From: Haloarcula litorea
Lineage (GTDB): Archaea > Halobacteriota > Halobacteria > Halobacteriales > Haloarculaceae
Assembly: GCF_029338195.1 (NCBI RefSeq)
Contig: NZ_CP119779.1
Coordinates: 1,426,001-1,490,000 of the forward strand
Reading direction: 5' to 3'
DNA length: 64,000 nucleotides
Below the pieces are notes generated by a model. It worked only from the letters and a program-made list of their open reading frames with translations. It did not search any database and was not told the origin of the DNA. Shown here piece after piece: positions 18,395 to 28,097 of the stretch. The number at the start of each line of letters is the position of its first letter. Within the stretch, counting starts at the first letter, position 1. Both the position numbers and the translations under genes were made by a program.

Positions 18395-18440
18395 ACAGTA
18401 GGGTTTTAGTGGTGGCAGCATACCTCTCCGGTGTCCAAAG

Positions 18441-19802
18441 ATGACAAGCGAACTCTCAGACGAGGCACAGGCGGTCGTCGACGAGATCGAGGAGAACGAC
18501 GTCGACTTCCTGCGCCTGCAGTTCACGGACATTCTGGGCACAGTCAAGAACGTCTCCGTCCCGGCCGATCAGGCCGAGAAGGCGTTCACCGAGGGCATCT
18601 ACTTCGACGGCTCGTCGATCGACGGGTTCGTCCGCATCCAGGAGTCGGACATGCGCCTGGTCCCGGACCCGTCGACGTTCGCCATCCTGCCGTGGCGGAG
18701 CCGCGACGACATCGACGGCGGCAACAGCGCCCGCCTCATCTGTGACGTCCACGACACCTCGACCGACGAGCCGTTCGTCGGCGACCCGCGTGGCGTCCTC
18801 CAAGACGCGCTCGACCGCGCCGAGGAGATGGGCTACACGGTCAACGCCGCCCCCGAGCCGGAGTTCTTCCTGTTCGAGGAGGACGAGGACGGCCGCGCCA
18901 CCACCGAGACCAACGACGCCGGCGGCTACTTCGACCTCGCGCCCAAGGACCTCGCGTCCGACGTGCGCCGTGACATCATCTACGGGCTGGAGGACATGGG
19001 CTTCGACATCGAGGCCTCCCACCACGAGGTCGCCCAGGGCCAACACGAGATCAACTTCGAGTACGACGACGCCCTCTCGACGGCCGACAACGTCGCCACC
19101 TTCCGGTCGGTCGTCCGCGCCATCGCGGCCGAACACGACCTGCACGCGACGTTCATGCCAAAGCCCATCCCGCGCATCAACGGCTCCGGGATGCACACCC
19201 ACATCTCGCTGTTCACCGAGGGCGGCGAGAACGCCTTCCACGACGAGGACGACGAGTTCAACCTCTCGGAGACGGCCAAGCAGTTCACCGCCGGCATCCT
19301 CGAGCACGCCCCGGCGCTGGCCGCCGTCACGAACCCGACCGTGAACTCCTACAAGCGCCTCGTCCCCGGCTACGAGGCACCCGTCTACGTCGCCTGGTCC
19401 GACCGGAACCGCTCGGCGCTCATCCGCAAGCCCGCCGCGCGCGTCCCGGCCGCCAGCCGCATCGAGGCTCGCTTCCCCGACCCCTCGTGTAACCCCTACC
19501 TCGCCTTCGCGGCGCTCATCCACGCCGGCCTCGACGGCGTCGAGAACGACCTCGACTGCCCGGACCCGGTCCGCGAGAACATCTACGAGTTCGACGAGCA
19601 GAAGCGCGAGGAGTACGGCATCGACACCCTGCCGACGAACCTCGGCGAGGCCATCGACGAGCTCGAGGACGACGAGGTCGTGCTCGACGCGCTCGGCCCC
19701 CACATCTCCGAGAAGTTCGTCGAGGCCAAGACCGAGGAGTTCCGGGACTACCTCGTCGACGTCTCCCAGTGGGAACTGGACCGCTACCTCGAGAAGTTCT
19801 GA
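18441..19802 (+). CDS. glnA: Glutamine synthetase, type I
   Basis: A 453-residue GS-I enzyme that makes glutamine from glutamate, ammonia and ATP in the cytoplasm. Visible landmarks are [17 protein letters not shown] near residues 54-70, the metal-ligand stretch [11 protein letters not shown], the substrate-binding [13 protein letters not shown] near 250, and the [17 protein letters not shown] and [10 protein letters not shown] active-site segments. A TATA-like element about 30 nt before the ATG suggests a leaderless transcript. The divergent lrp gene probably regulates it. Confidence 0.98.
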   Translation: MTSELSDEAQAVVDEIEENDVDFLRLQFTDILGTVKNVSVPADQAEKAFTEGIYFDGSSIDGFVRIQESDMRLVPDPSTFAILPWRSRDDIDGGNSARLICDVHDTSTDEPFVGDPRGVLQDALDRAEEMGYTVNAAPEPEFFLFEEDEDGRATTETNDAGGYFDLAPKDLASDVRRDIIYGLEDMGFDIEASHHEVAQGQHEINFEYDDALSTADNVATFRSVVRAIAAEHDLHATFMPKPIPRINGSGMHTHISLFTEGGENAFHDEDDEFNLSETAKQFTAGILEHAPALAAVTNPTVNSYKRLVPGYEAPVYVAWSDRNRSALIRKPAARVPAASRIEARFPDPSCNPYLAFAALIHAGLDGVENDLDCPDPVRENIYEFDEQKREEYGIDTLPTNLGEAIDELEDDEVVLDALGPHISEKFVEAKTEEFRDYLVDVSQWELDRYLEKF

Positions 19803-19875
19803 GCGACGACCCGCGCCCTTTCTTTCGCGACGCGCCCGCCGGAGAGCGACGGCGATACCCGCGCCGCCGCCTCGA

Positions 19876-21117
19876 TCAGTCCCGCAGGTTCCGTAGCTTC
19901 TCGACTGCGCGGCCGGGCAGACCGGTGACCCGGAAGGTGACCCCGACCAGCAGCATCAGGACGTACAGGCCCAGCGTCGACAGCCAGACGACCAGCATCG
20001 CCAGCACCGCCCACGGCCCGCGTAGGTAGTAGAACGCACCCAGCGTCATCACCGTCCCGTACAGCAGGACGACGTACGGCCCCCAGCCGCGGGCGTGGCC
20101 GCGCCGCATCCGACGGCGGACGTACTCCCGCAGGTCGGTCTCGACGTCGTCCCGGTGGAGGGTCCGGTCCTCGACGTCGTCGCGGAACGACTCGAACTCC
20201 GCGCGCAGCTCGGCGACCTCCTCGTCGGTCGGGGCGTCGGCCGGCCCGCTCTCGCCCGGCGACGGCGTCTCACCGCCTCGGTCGGCGTCCTCGCTCATCG
20301 CTTGTGACGGTCGTAGCGGCTCCTGTTGTAGTTGCCGGTCCGGGACGCCAAGCAGGACGGCGTTCAGCGCCGCGCCGACCAGCAGTATCTGTCCGGCGAA
20401 GTAGAACCACGTGAGGACGAGCAGGACCCCGCCGACGACGCCGTAGAGCTGGAACGTGCCCGCCGTGGCCGCGTACAGGGAGAACCCCGTCGCCAGCACC
20501 GTCCAGCCGACGGCCGCGAGCACCGCCCCCGGTGCTGCGCCCCTGACCGAGATCGGCCGGTCGGGAAAGAGGTAGTACAGCGGGAGGAACGCGACGACGA
20601 GCAGCGGCACCAGCGCCAGCCCGCTCAGCACGATCCGGACGCCGAACAGCGCCCCCAGCGAGCCGACGACGGCGAACCCGACGAGGGCGATCCCGATACC
20701 GGCCAGCGCCGCGGCGGCGTCGCCCACCTGCGCGAGGAAGCCGCTCTCGCCGGTCGTCCCGTAGATGTTCGAGAACGCCACGTCGATGCCGCGGAACACC
20801 TTCAGCGAACTCCAGACCATCACGACCAGCCCAAGCACCGTCGCCCCGCCCCGACCCGCGGCGCTGGTCAGCGCGTCCTCCAGCAACACCGCCGCCTGCG
20901 GGGACAGCGCCCCGCCGACCGCGCCGACGACGGCGGCGGCGAACGCCTCCCCGCCGACCAGCGACCCGACGACCAGCGCCAGCAACAGCAGCGGCAGCAG
21001 GGAGACGAACATGTAGTAGGCGATGCTGGCAGCGAGGAAGGAGACCTGCTGGGCTCGCACGACACCGACCAGGTCGCGACCGACGGCGACGACTCGAGTA
21101 CGGTCCACGGCGCACAC
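19876..21117 (-). CDS. YihY/BrkB-family membrane protein with charged C-terminal domain
   Basis: A 413-residue protein. Residues 20-275 show about six hydrophobic segments with the YihY signature SFLAASIAYYMFVSLLPLLLL near the start and LTWFYFAGQILLVGAALNAVL near residue 260. A 65-residue acidic stretch (about 280-345) with possible coiled coil follows, then two more hydrophobic helices at the C-terminus (about 350-400). The last pair is not in the basic YihY fold. Function is unknown; E. coli YihY was once misassigned as an RNase. Confidence 0.85.
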   Translation of the reverse strand: MCAVDRTRVVAVGRDLVGVVRAQQVSFLAASIAYYMFVSLLPLLLLALVVGSLVGGEAFAAAVVGAVGGALSPQAAVLLEDALTSAAGRGGATVLGLVVMVWSSLKVFRGIDVAFSNIYGTTGESGFLAQVGDAAAALAGIGIALVGFAVVGSLGALFGVRIVLSGLALVPLLVVAFLPLYYLFPDRPISVRGAAPGAVLAAVGWTVLATGFSLYAATAGTFQLYGVVGGVLLVLTWFYFAGQILLVGAALNAVLLGVPDRQLQQEPLRPSQAMSEDADRGGETPSPGESGPADAPTDEEVAELRAEFESFRDDVEDRTLHRDDVETDLREYVRRRMRRGHARGWGPYVVLLYGTVMTLGAFYYLRGPWAVLAMLVVWLSTLGLYVLMLLVGVTFRVTGLPGRAVEKLRNLRD

Positions 21118-21184
21118 CTCGCACGGGTCGCTTAAATGTCCTCACCCGGCGCGGGGGCGTCGGTGGACCCGGCTCGCCCCGCCG

Positions 21185-22603
21185 CTACCGCGTGTGGATC
21201 GCCTCGTCACGGGCGTCGAGGACGGCCTCGTGGACCGCCTCCGACAGCGTCGGGTGGGTGTGGACGGTCCCGGCGACATCCTCGAGCCGCGCCCCCATCT
21301 CGATGGCCAGGCCGACCTCGGCGATCAGCTCGGAGGCCTCGGGGCCGACGATCTGTGCGCCCAGCAGGAACTCGTCGTCGGCGTCGGCGACGACGCGGAC
21401 GAACCCCTCGCGCTCGTTCACGGTCAGCGCCCGGCCGTTGGCCCGCAGGGGCATCTGCCCGACGACGGTGTCGTAGCCGGCCGACTCGGCCTCGGCCTCG
21501 GTCAGCCCGACGGTCCCGATCTCGGGATCGGTGAAGACGGCGGCCGGGATCGCCTGCTGGTCGAGGGCGGCGGGTTCGCCGGCCGCCACCTCGGCGGCCA
21601 CCTCGCCCTCGGCCATCGCCTTGTGGGCCAGCATCGGCTCGCCGGCCACGTCGCCGACGGCGAAGACGTGATCGAGGTCCGTCCGGGCGCGGTCGTCGGT
21701 CGCGAGGAACCCGTCATCGTCGGGGGCGAGGTCGATCGTCTCCAGGCCGAGCGTGTCCGTCACCGGCTCGCGGCCGACCGCCACGAGGCACTTCTCGGTG
21801 CGGTACTCCGTCACCTCGTCGTCCTCGTCGGTCGTCCGGACGATGAGGCCGTCCTCGTCGGCCTCCCAGTCGCGGGCGGCCTCGCCGAAGGCGAACTCGA
21901 TGCCCAGGTCCGCGGCCCGCTCCCGGACCACCGCGGCCACGTCGTCCTCGTAGGTCGGCAGCGCGTCGTCCAGCATCTCGACGACGGTGACGTCCGCCCC
22001 GAGCTTGGCGAACACCGTCGACAGCTCCATCCCGATGTAGCCCGCGCCGACCACGAGCAGGTCGTCGGGGACCGACGCCAGTCCGAGGGCGTCCCGCGAG
22101 GAGAGGATGTGCTCGCTGTCGAACTCGAACCCGGGGACCTCGACGGGCCGACTCCCAGTCGCCAGGACGGCGTGCTCGAAGGCGATCGACTCCGAACCCT
22201 GGCCCTCGCCGCCGTGGGCGACCCGGACGGTCTCCTCGTCGACGAACTGGGCCGTCCCCTCGACCAGTTCGACGCCGGCGTGCTCACACAGCGACTCGAC
22301 GCCGCGGGTCAGCCGGGTGACGACGCCGTCCTTCCACTCGCTCATCGCCGCCATGTCGACGGCGGGGTCGGCGTAGACGCCCATCTCCTCCGCCCCGCCG
22401 GCGTCGTGGGCCACGTCCGTCGCCGAGATGAACGCCTTCGAGGGGATACACCCGTGGTTGAGGCAGGTGCCGCCGTAGGCCTCCCGTTCGACGAGGGTCG
22501 TGTCCAGTCCCAGCTGTGCGCCCCGGATGGCGGCCACGTAGCCGCCCGGGCCGCCGCCGACGACGAGCAGGTCCGTCCCGGTCGTGACGTCTCCGACTAC
22601 CAT
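21185..22603 (-). CDS. lpdA: Dihydrolipoyl dehydrogenase (E3)
   Basis: A 472-residue flavoprotein disulfide reductase, the E3 of the 2-oxoacid dehydrogenase complex encoded just upstream. The FAD-binding motif is VVGGGPGGYVAAIRGAQLG at residues 12-30, the redox disulfide is GGTCLNHGCIPSKA, the NAD-binding Rossmann fold begins VVGAGYIGMEL, and the C-terminal HPTLSEAVHEAV holds the catalytic His-Glu pair. It reoxidises dihydrolipoamide and reduces NAD+. The oppositely oriented gene at 22711 separates it from the E1/E2 genes. Confidence 0.97.
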   Translation of the reverse strand: MVVGDVTTGTDLLVVGGGPGGYVAAIRGAQLGLDTTLVEREAYGGTCLNHGCIPSKAFISATDVAHDAGGAEEMGVYADPAVDMAAMSEWKDGVVTRLTRGVESLCEHAGVELVEGTAQFVDEETVRVAHGGEGQGSESIAFEHAVLATGSRPVEVPGFEFDSEHILSSRDALGLASVPDDLLVVGAGYIGMELSTVFAKLGADVTVVEMLDDALPTYEDDVAAVVRERAADLGIEFAFGEAARDWEADEDGLIVRTTDEDDEVTEYRTEKCLVAVGREPVTDTLGLETIDLAPDDDGFLATDDRARTDLDHVFAVGDVAGEPMLAHKAMAEGEVAAEVAAGEPAALDQQAIPAAVFTDPEIGTVGLTEAEAESAGYDTVVGQMPLRANGRALTVNEREGFVRVVADADDEFLLGAQIVGPEASELIAEVGLAIEMGARLEDVAGTVHTHPTLSEAVHEAVLDARDEAIHTR

Positions 22604-22710
22604 AGCGGCGTCTCGGCCGGGCGGGTGAAAACCCCACCGCACGCGGCCGGGGGCGACCGGCCGGAGGGCTTCGGGGCAAGCTATGTTACGGTGTCACACG
22701 AAGCGCCGGT

Positions 22711-23040
22711 ATGGCGGACGAGACAGCCAGCGACGACCTGCCACCGACCGCGAACCGCTTCGCCGAGGACAACCCCGCGGTGTGGGACGCCTACACCGAC
22801 CTCGGCCGAGCCTGCTCGGAGGCCGGGCCGCTCGACGACGAGACGAAGCGGCTCGTGAAGCTCGCGCTCGCGGTCGGCTCCCAGTCCGAGGGCGCGGTCC
22901 ACTCACACGTCCGGCGCGGCCTCGACGAGGGGCTGAGTGCCGAGGAACTCCAGCACGTCGCGACGCTGGCGATCCCGACGGTCGGCTTCCCGAAGGCGAT
23001 GGCGGCCAGGAGCTGGGTGTCGGACCTGACCGACGAGTAG
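22711..23040 (+). CDS. Carboxymuconolactone decarboxylase-family protein
   Basis: A 109-residue AhpD/CMD-like protein with the helical core DDETKRLVKLALAVGSQSEGAVHSHVRRGLDEGLS. The CxxC redox pair of AhpD peroxidase members is absent (the position reads SEGAVHSH), so peroxidase activity is unlikely. It is on the opposite strand to lpdA and pdhC and sits between them, with its stop 12 nt from the pdhC stop. A TATA-like gctatgttac lies about 26 nt before the ATG. Role unknown. Confidence 0.88.
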   Translation: MADETASDDLPPTANRFAEDNPAVWDAYTDLGRACSEAGPLDDETKRLVKLALAVGSQSEGAVHSHVRRGLDEGLSAEELQHVATLAIPTVGFPKAMAARSWVSDLTDE

Positions 23041-23052
23041 CGGCCGGCGGCG

Positions 23053-24711
23053 CTACTCGAGCAGCAGGCGCGTCGGGTCCGCGAGGTACTCCTTCAGGGT
23101 GTTGACGAAGCGAGCGGCGTCGGCCCCGTCGACGACCCGGTGGTCGATGGCCAGCGAGAGCGTCAGCGTCGGCTCCGCGACCACCTCGCCGTCCTCGGCT
23201 ACCGGCCGCTCCTTCAGCGCGCCGACGCCCAGGATCGCCGTCTCGGGGACGTTGATGACGGGGTCGGCGTACTCGCCGCCGATGGCACCGAAGTTGGTGA
23301 CGGTGAAGACGCCGCCCTGCATCTCCTCGCGGGCGATGTCCCGCGAGCGGGCCCGCTCGACGAGGTCGTTGAGGTCCGTCGCCAGCTCCAGGAGGCCCTT
23401 CCCGTCGACGCCCTCGACGACCGGCACGACCAGACCGTGGTCGGTCGCGGTCGCGACGCCCAGATCGCGGTGGTCCTTGTAGACGATCTCCTCGGCCTCC
23501 TCGTCGAGTTCGGTCGCCAGCACCGGGTGGTCGTCGAGCGCGGCGGCGACGCACTTCAGCAGGAACGGGGTGTAGGTCAGGTGGACGCCCCGCTCCTCGG
23601 CCAGCGGTTCGAGGCGCTCGCGGGCCTCGACGAGGCCCGGGACGGCGACCTTGTCGTGGTGGGTCGCGTGGGGCACCTCCCGCCGGGAGCGGGCCATCTG
23701 CTCGCCGATGGAGCGGCGGACCCCGCGGTAGGGCTCGCGGCGCTCGCCGGCGTCGGCCGGGGTCGCCGCCTCGGCACCGGACTCGCGGGCCGCCGCCTCG
23801 TCGGCGATCTCGTGCATCTCCGAGACGACCGTCTCCGCGACCTCGCGGACGTCCTCGTCGCTGACCGCGGCGTCGCGCTCGGCGAACGCCCGGACCGCCG
23901 CCTCGTCGACGAACGGTTCGCCGTTGCGGGTCTCGTCGGTCGGTACGGCGTCGATGTCGACGTCCAGCTCGCGGGCCAGCCGGCGGGTCGCGGGCGTCGC
24001 CAGCGTCCGGTCGCGGCGCTCGCCCCCGCCGGCCTTCCGGACGGCGGACTTGACGGCCGGTTCGTCGGCCGCGGCCCCGTCGTCGTCGTCCACCTTCGAG
24101 ACCACCGAGGTCGGCCCGTCGTCGCCGTCGTCCTCGCTCACCTTCGAGACGACGGACGTGGGACCGCCGTCGCCCTCGTCGGCTCCCTCCCGTGTCGCCC
24201 CCTCGGCGGCGGCCGCCACGTCGGCCTCCGTGACGCGGCCGCCGGGGCCGGACCCCTCGACGGCAGTGACGTCGACGCCCGCCTCGCGGGCCTTCCGGCG
24301 GACGCTGGGCGCGGCGAACACGCGGCCGTCGCCGGTCGCGACCTCGGTCGCGTCGTCGCCCGCGTCGCCGTCGGTAGTCCCGGCCGACGCCGCGCCCGCC
24401 TCGGCCGCGTCGCCGGCCGCCTCGGCTTCGGTGTCGGCGGCCGCTTCGTCGACACCGGCCTCGCCGGCGGCGTCGGCGTCCTCTTCGATGGAGACCAGCA
24501 CCTCGCCGGTCGCCACGACGTCGCCGACCTCGGCGTGGAGCTCGCGGACGACGCCGTCGACGGGGGAGGGGACGTCGACGGCGGCCTTGTCCGTCTCGAC
24601 CTCGGCGAGCACCTGGTCCTCCTCGACGGCGTCGCCGACGGCGACGTGCCACTCGATGACCTCGCCCTCGGCGACCCCCTCGCCGAGGTCCGGCAGTTCG
24701 AACTCGAACAT
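23053..24711 (-). CDS. pdhC: Dihydrolipoamide acyltransferase (E2) of 2-oxoacid dehydrogenase complex
   Basis: A 552-residue E2. Domain order is: a lipoyl domain (1-80, lipoyl Lys42 in VETDKAAVD), an acidic Ala-rich linker, a peripheral-subunit-binding domain (APSVRRKAREAGVDVTAVEG), a linker with the repeated SVVSKV element, a second binding-domain-like segment (ATPATRRLARELDVDIDAV), and the catalytic acyltransferase domain ending in DHRVVDGADAARF with the active His. It transfers the acyl group from E1 to CoA. The gene starts 3 nt after the E1 beta stop. Confidence 0.96.
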   Translation of the reverse strand: MFEFELPDLGEGVAEGEVIEWHVAVGDAVEEDQVLAEVETDKAAVDVPSPVDGVVRELHAEVGDVVATGEVLVSIEEDADAAGEAGVDEAAADTEAEAAGDAAEAGAASAGTTDGDAGDDATEVATGDGRVFAAPSVRRKAREAGVDVTAVEGSGPGGRVTEADVAAAAEGATREGADEGDGGPTSVVSKVSEDDGDDGPTSVVSKVDDDDGAAADEPAVKSAVRKAGGGERRDRTLATPATRRLARELDVDIDAVPTDETRNGEPFVDEAAVRAFAERDAAVSDEDVREVAETVVSEMHEIADEAAARESGAEAATPADAGERREPYRGVRRSIGEQMARSRREVPHATHHDKVAVPGLVEARERLEPLAEERGVHLTYTPFLLKCVAAALDDHPVLATELDEEAEEIVYKDHRDLGVATATDHGLVVPVVEGVDGKGLLELATDLNDLVERARSRDIAREEMQGGVFTVTNFGAIGGEYADPVINVPETAILGVGALKERPVAEDGEVVAEPTLTLSLAIDHRVVDGADAARFVNTLKEYLADPTRLLLE

Positions 24712-24714
24712 GGC

Positions 24715-25698
24715 TCAGAAGTCCACGGCCTCCCGGATACCGTCTTTGATGCGGGCGGGTTCCGGGAGGTAGTAGTCCTCCAGCGCGTACAGCGGGAAGG
24801 GGACGTCGAAGCCGGTGATCCGCTGGATGGGGGCCTCCTGGTAGAGCAACACCTCCTCCTGGATGGTGGCGATGATCTCGCCGGCCAGCCCGCCGGTCTT
24901 GGGGGCCTCGTGGACGACGGCCGCCCGGCCGGTCTTCTCGAAGGAGTCGACGATGGCGTCGGTGTCCATCGGGGAGAGCGTGCGCAGGTCGACCACCTCG
25001 ACGTCGACGCCCTCCTCGGCGAGGTCCTCGGCGGCCGCCACCGTCGGCCGGACCATCGCGCCCCAGGTGAACACGGAGACGTCCTCGCCCTCGCGGCGGA
25101 CGGCGGCCGTCCCCAGCTCCTCGGTGTAGGGCTCGTCGGGGACGTCCTCCCGGAACGACCGGTAGATGAGCTTCGGTTCGAGGAAGATCACCGGGTCCGG
25201 GTCCCGGATCGAGGCGGCCAGCAGTCCCTTCGCCTCGCCCGGCGTCGAGGGCACGACCACCTTCAGGCCGGGCTCGTGGACGTAGAAGGCCTCCTTTGAC
25301 TCGGAGTGGTGTTCGGGGGCGCGGATGCCGCCGCCGTAGGGGGCCCGGACCGTGATGGGACAGGTGTACCGCCCCCGACTCCGGGTGCGCAGGCGGGCGG
25401 CGTGGCTCACGAGCTGGTCGAAGGCTGGGTACATGAACCCGGAGAACTGCATCTCCGGGACCGGCCGCAGGCCGTAGGCGGCCATCCCGATGGCGGTGCC
25501 GACGATGCCCGACTCCGCCAGCGGCGTGTCGATCACGCGGTCCTCGCCGAACTCCTCGTAGAGGCCCTGCGTGGCCCGGAAGACGCCGCCGTTCTTGCCG
25601 ACGTCCTCGCCCATCACCAGCACGTCGTCGTCCCGCTCCATCTCGCCGTAGAGGCCGTCCCGGACCGCCTGGACGAGCGTCAGGCTCTGTGCGCTCAT
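24715..25698 (-). CDS. pdhB: 2-oxoacid dehydrogenase E1 component, beta subunit
   Basis: A 327-residue transketolase-like subunit pairing with the alpha chain encoded just upstream to form the ThDP-dependent E1 that decarboxylates a 2-oxoacid and acylates the E2 lipoyl group. Typical stretches are [19 protein letters not shown] near residue 27, [18 protein letters not shown] in modified form ([10 protein letters not shown]), and the C-terminal [11 protein letters not shown]. Its ATG overlaps the alpha-subunit stop (ATGA), giving translational coupling. Pyruvate or branched-chain substrate cannot be settled from sequence alone. Confidence 0.96.
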   Translation of the reverse strand: MSAQSLTLVQAVRDGLYGEMERDDDVLVMGEDVGKNGGVFRATQGLYEEFGEDRVIDTPLAESGIVGTAIGMAAYGLRPVPEMQFSGFMYPAFDQLVSHAARLRTRSRGRYTCPITVRAPYGGGIRAPEHHSESKEAFYVHEPGLKVVVPSTPGEAKGLLAASIRDPDPVIFLEPKLIYRSFREDVPDEPYTEELGTAAVRREGEDVSVFTWGAMVRPTVAAAEDLAEEGVDVEVVDLRTLSPMDTDAIVDSFEKTGRAAVVHEAPKTGGLAGEIIATIQEEVLLYQEAPIQRITGFDVPFPLYALEDYYLPEPARIKDGIREAVDF

Positions 25699-26810
25699 TC
25701 GAGTAACACCTCGTCGCCGTGACGGGCTCGCAGGTCGCGCAGGTACTCCAGTTGCCGTTCGAGCCGCTGGGGCATCTCCGCGTACACGTCCGCGAACATC
25801 TCCTCGGGGTCGGGCCGCTCGGTGGACTCGGCGGCGTCGATGGCGTCGGCCACCTCGTCCTCGATGGCCGCGTCGATGCGCTCGACGCGCTCGTCGTCGA
25901 GCACGCCCCGCTCCCGGAGGAACGTCTCAAGGCGCGGGATGGGGTCTTTCCGCTTCCAGCGCTCGACCTCCTCCTCGTCCCGGTAGACGGAGGGGTCGTC
26001 GGCGGTCGTGTGCGCCCCGAAGCGGTACTGGACCGCCTCGATCATCGTCGGGCGCAGGCCGTCCGCCGGCGGGTTCCGGGCCTTCTCGACGGCCTCCGCG
26101 GTGACCTGGTACACCGCCAACGGGTCCATCCCGTCGACCTGGACGCCGTCGAACCCGTAGGCGTCGGCCTTCTGTGCCAGCGTCTCGCTGGCGGTCTGTC
26201 GCTCCCGCGGGACCGAGATCGCCCACTGGTTGTTGTTGCAGAAGAACACCGCCGGCACATCGAAGACGCCGGCGAAGTTCAGCCCCTCGTGGAAGTCCCC
26301 CTCCGACGTCGCGCCGTCGCCGAAGTAGGTCATCACGACGCGGTCGTCGCCTTTCAGTTTCGCCGCCCACGCCGCCCCGGTGGCGTGGGGGATCTGGGTG
26401 GCGATGGGGACCGCGAGCGAGAACACCGCGACGTCCGCCGGCGGCGCGTTGCCCCGCTCGTTGCCCATCCAGTACAGCAGGTCGTCGGCGAGGTCCCAGC
26501 CCCGGACGTGCAACGCGAGGTGCTCGCGGTAGCTGGGGAACAGCCAGTCCCCCTCCGCGAGCGCCATCGCGCTCCCGACCTGCGAGGCCTCCTGGCCGGC
26601 CATCGGCGGGTACGTCCCCATCCGACCCTGGCGCTGGAGACTCACCGCACGCTGGTCGAAGTGCCGGCCCAGCTTTATCTGTCGGTACATCTCGACGAGG
26701 GCGTCGTCGGACAGGTCCGGGACCGTCGCCCCGTCGACGACCTGGCCGTCCTCGTCGAGGACCTGTACTCTGTCCTCGGGGTCGCGCTGGAGGACGCTCA
26801 GAGGGACCAC
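25695..26810 (-). CDS. pdhA: 2-oxoacid dehydrogenase E1 component, alpha subunit
   Basis: A 371-residue E1 alpha with the ThDP-binding motif starting [17 protein letters not shown] and ending VFFCNNNQW near residues 165-200, and the conserved [12 protein letters not shown] region. It starts at GTG and heads the alpha-beta-E2 operon. The haloarchaeal complex has been puzzling biochemically, because these organisms mainly use ferredoxin oxidoreductases for pyruvate and the true substrate has been debated; the gene names here follow the family. Confidence 0.95.
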   Translation of the reverse strand: MVPLSVLQRDPEDRVQVLDEDGQVVDGATVPDLSDDALVEMYRQIKLGRHFDQRAVSLQRQGRMGTYPPMAGQEASQVGSAMALAEGDWLFPSYREHLALHVRGWDLADDLLYWMGNERGNAPPADVAVFSLAVPIATQIPHATGAAWAAKLKGDDRVVMTYFGDGATSEGDFHEGLNFAGVFDVPAVFFCNNNQWAISVPRERQTASETLAQKADAYGFDGVQVDGMDPLAVYQVTAEAVEKARNPPADGLRPTMIEAVQYRFGAHTTADDPSVYRDEEEVERWKRKDPIPRLETFLRERGVLDDERVERIDAAIEDEVADAIDAAESTERPDPEEMFADVYAEMPQRLERQLEYLRDLRARHGDEVLLE

Positions 26811-26867
26811 CTGCCAAGACGTGACATACCGGAGACGTTGGCCCGCGACCGATTTAGCGTTTGTGTG

Positions 26868-26878
26868 GCGTTATACTG
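26868..26878 (-). promoter_or_regulatory. TATA element of the E1/E2 operon
   Basis: On the minus strand the AT-rich cagtataacgc (complement of 26869-26879) lies about 60 nt upstream of the pdhA GTG within the 145-bp gap to lipA. It is the only strong TATA-like element in the gap, so the transcript would have a leader of roughly 30-35 nt. Confidence 0.5.
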
Positions 26879-26955
26879 GCTGCGAGAAGATTACCGCTAC
26901 GAATCTCACACGAGGGAAGGAAAACCGACGGGACGCCGTTCGTAGTTCGCCGCCG

Positions 26956-27885
26956 TCACCGATCGCCGGCCCGCGCTCGCTCGCGGGCCGCCTCCACGTC
27001 CCCGCTCGCGAGCACGCTCTCGACGAACAGCTCGCCGGCCCGGTACGACGAGCGCACCATCGGCCCCGACGCGCAGTACAGGAAGTCGAACTCCTCCTCG
27101 GCGACCCGCCGCCAGGTGTCGAAGGCGTCGGGGTGGACGTACTCCGAGACTTCGAGGTGCGAGCGGGAGGGCTGGAGGTACTGGCCGAAGGTGACCACGT
27201 CGACGCCGACCTGCCGGAGATCGGAGAGGGTCTCGTACACCTCGTGGGCGTACTCGCCGACCCCGAGCATCAGGCTGGTCTTGGTGTAGACGTCGCTCTC
27301 GCGGTCGACCTGCCGGAGCACCGACAGCGACTGCTCGTAGCCGGCCCGGCGGTCCCGGACCGGCCACTGGAGGCGGTCGACCGTCTCGACGTTGTGGGCG
27401 ATCACGTCCGGCTCGGCGTCGACGATCTTCCGGACCAGCCGCTCTTCGCCCTGGAAGTCCGGGATGAGGCTCTCGACGAGGACGTCCGGGTCACGGTCCT
27501 TGATCGCGCGGATGGTAGCGGCGAACTGGCCGGCCCCCTGGTCGGACAGGTCGTCGCGGTCGACGCTGGTCAGGACGACGTAGTCCAGGCCGATGTCGGC
27601 GACGGCGTCGGCCACCCGCTCGGGTTCGTCGGGGTCCAGCGGCTCCATCCCGCCGGTCTCGACGTCACAGAAGTTACAGCCCCGCGAGCAGCGGTCCCCC
27701 AACAGCATGAACGTCGCCGTCCCCGGCCCGTCGCGGCCGCTCCAACACTCCCCGAGGTTCGGACAGTTGGCCTCCTCACAGACCGTGTTGAGGTCCCGCT
27801 CCCGCAGGCTCTCCTTGATGTCGGTGAACCGCTCGCCCGACGGCGGCCGCATCTTGAGCCAGTCGGGCTTGCGCGCACGACTCAT
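26956..27885 (-). CDS. lipA: Lipoyl synthase
   Basis: A 309-residue radical-SAM enzyme that inserts two sulfurs into an octanoyl group on the E2 lipoyl domain. Both iron-sulfur sites are visible: the auxiliary cluster cysteines Cys36, Cys41 and Cys47 (CEEANCPNLGEC) and the radical-SAM cysteines Cys66, Cys70 and Cys73 (CSRGCNFC). The conserved C-terminal RSSYRAGE supplies the Ser ligand. The ATG at 27885 is preferred because the upstream in-frame sequence is not conserved-looking. It sits immediately upstream of the complex it modifies. Confidence 0.97.
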   Translation of the reverse strand: MSRARKPDWLKMRPPSGERFTDIKESLRERDLNTVCEEANCPNLGECWSGRDGPGTATFMLLGDRCSRGCNFCDVETGGMEPLDPDEPERVADAVADIGLDYVVLTSVDRDDLSDQGAGQFAATIRAIKDRDPDVLVESLIPDFQGEERLVRKIVDAEPDVIAHNVETVDRLQWPVRDRRAGYEQSLSVLRQVDRESDVYTKTSLMLGVGEYAHEVYETLSDLRQVGVDVVTFGQYLQPSRSHLEVSEYVHPDAFDTWRRVAEEEFDFLYCASGPMVRSSYRAGELFVESVLASGDVEAARERARAGDR

Positions 27886-27932
27886 TATCCGGTCCTTGGC
27901 ACGTCCGACAAAAAGCGGTTGGGTTCGGCGGG

Positions 27933-28097
27933 TCAGTCCAGTTCCGCCAGGTCCTCGGAGCCGCACTCGGGACACTGGAACCAGTAGGAGTCGGCGTCGG
28001 CGTCGGAACTGAACTCACGACCGCACTCCTCGCACTCGTGTGTGGGTTCTTCGTCCCCGATACCGACCTTCTGCTTGACGGTTTCGAGTACGGACAT
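27933..28097 (-). CDS. Mini zinc-ribbon protein (54 aa)
   Basis: A 54-residue protein upstream of lipA. The N-terminus MSVLETVKQKVGIGDEE could form a short helix, followed by a zinc ribbon with knuckles HECEECGREF and QCPECGSEDL. A clear TATA-like ctataatg on its strand (complement of 28129-28136) lies about 35 nt before the ATG. It shares the plan of the proteins at 4171 and 12281. Function unknown. Confidence 0.78.
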   Translation of the reverse strand: MSVLETVKQKVGIGDEEPTHECEECGREFSSDADADSYWFQCPECGSEDLAELD

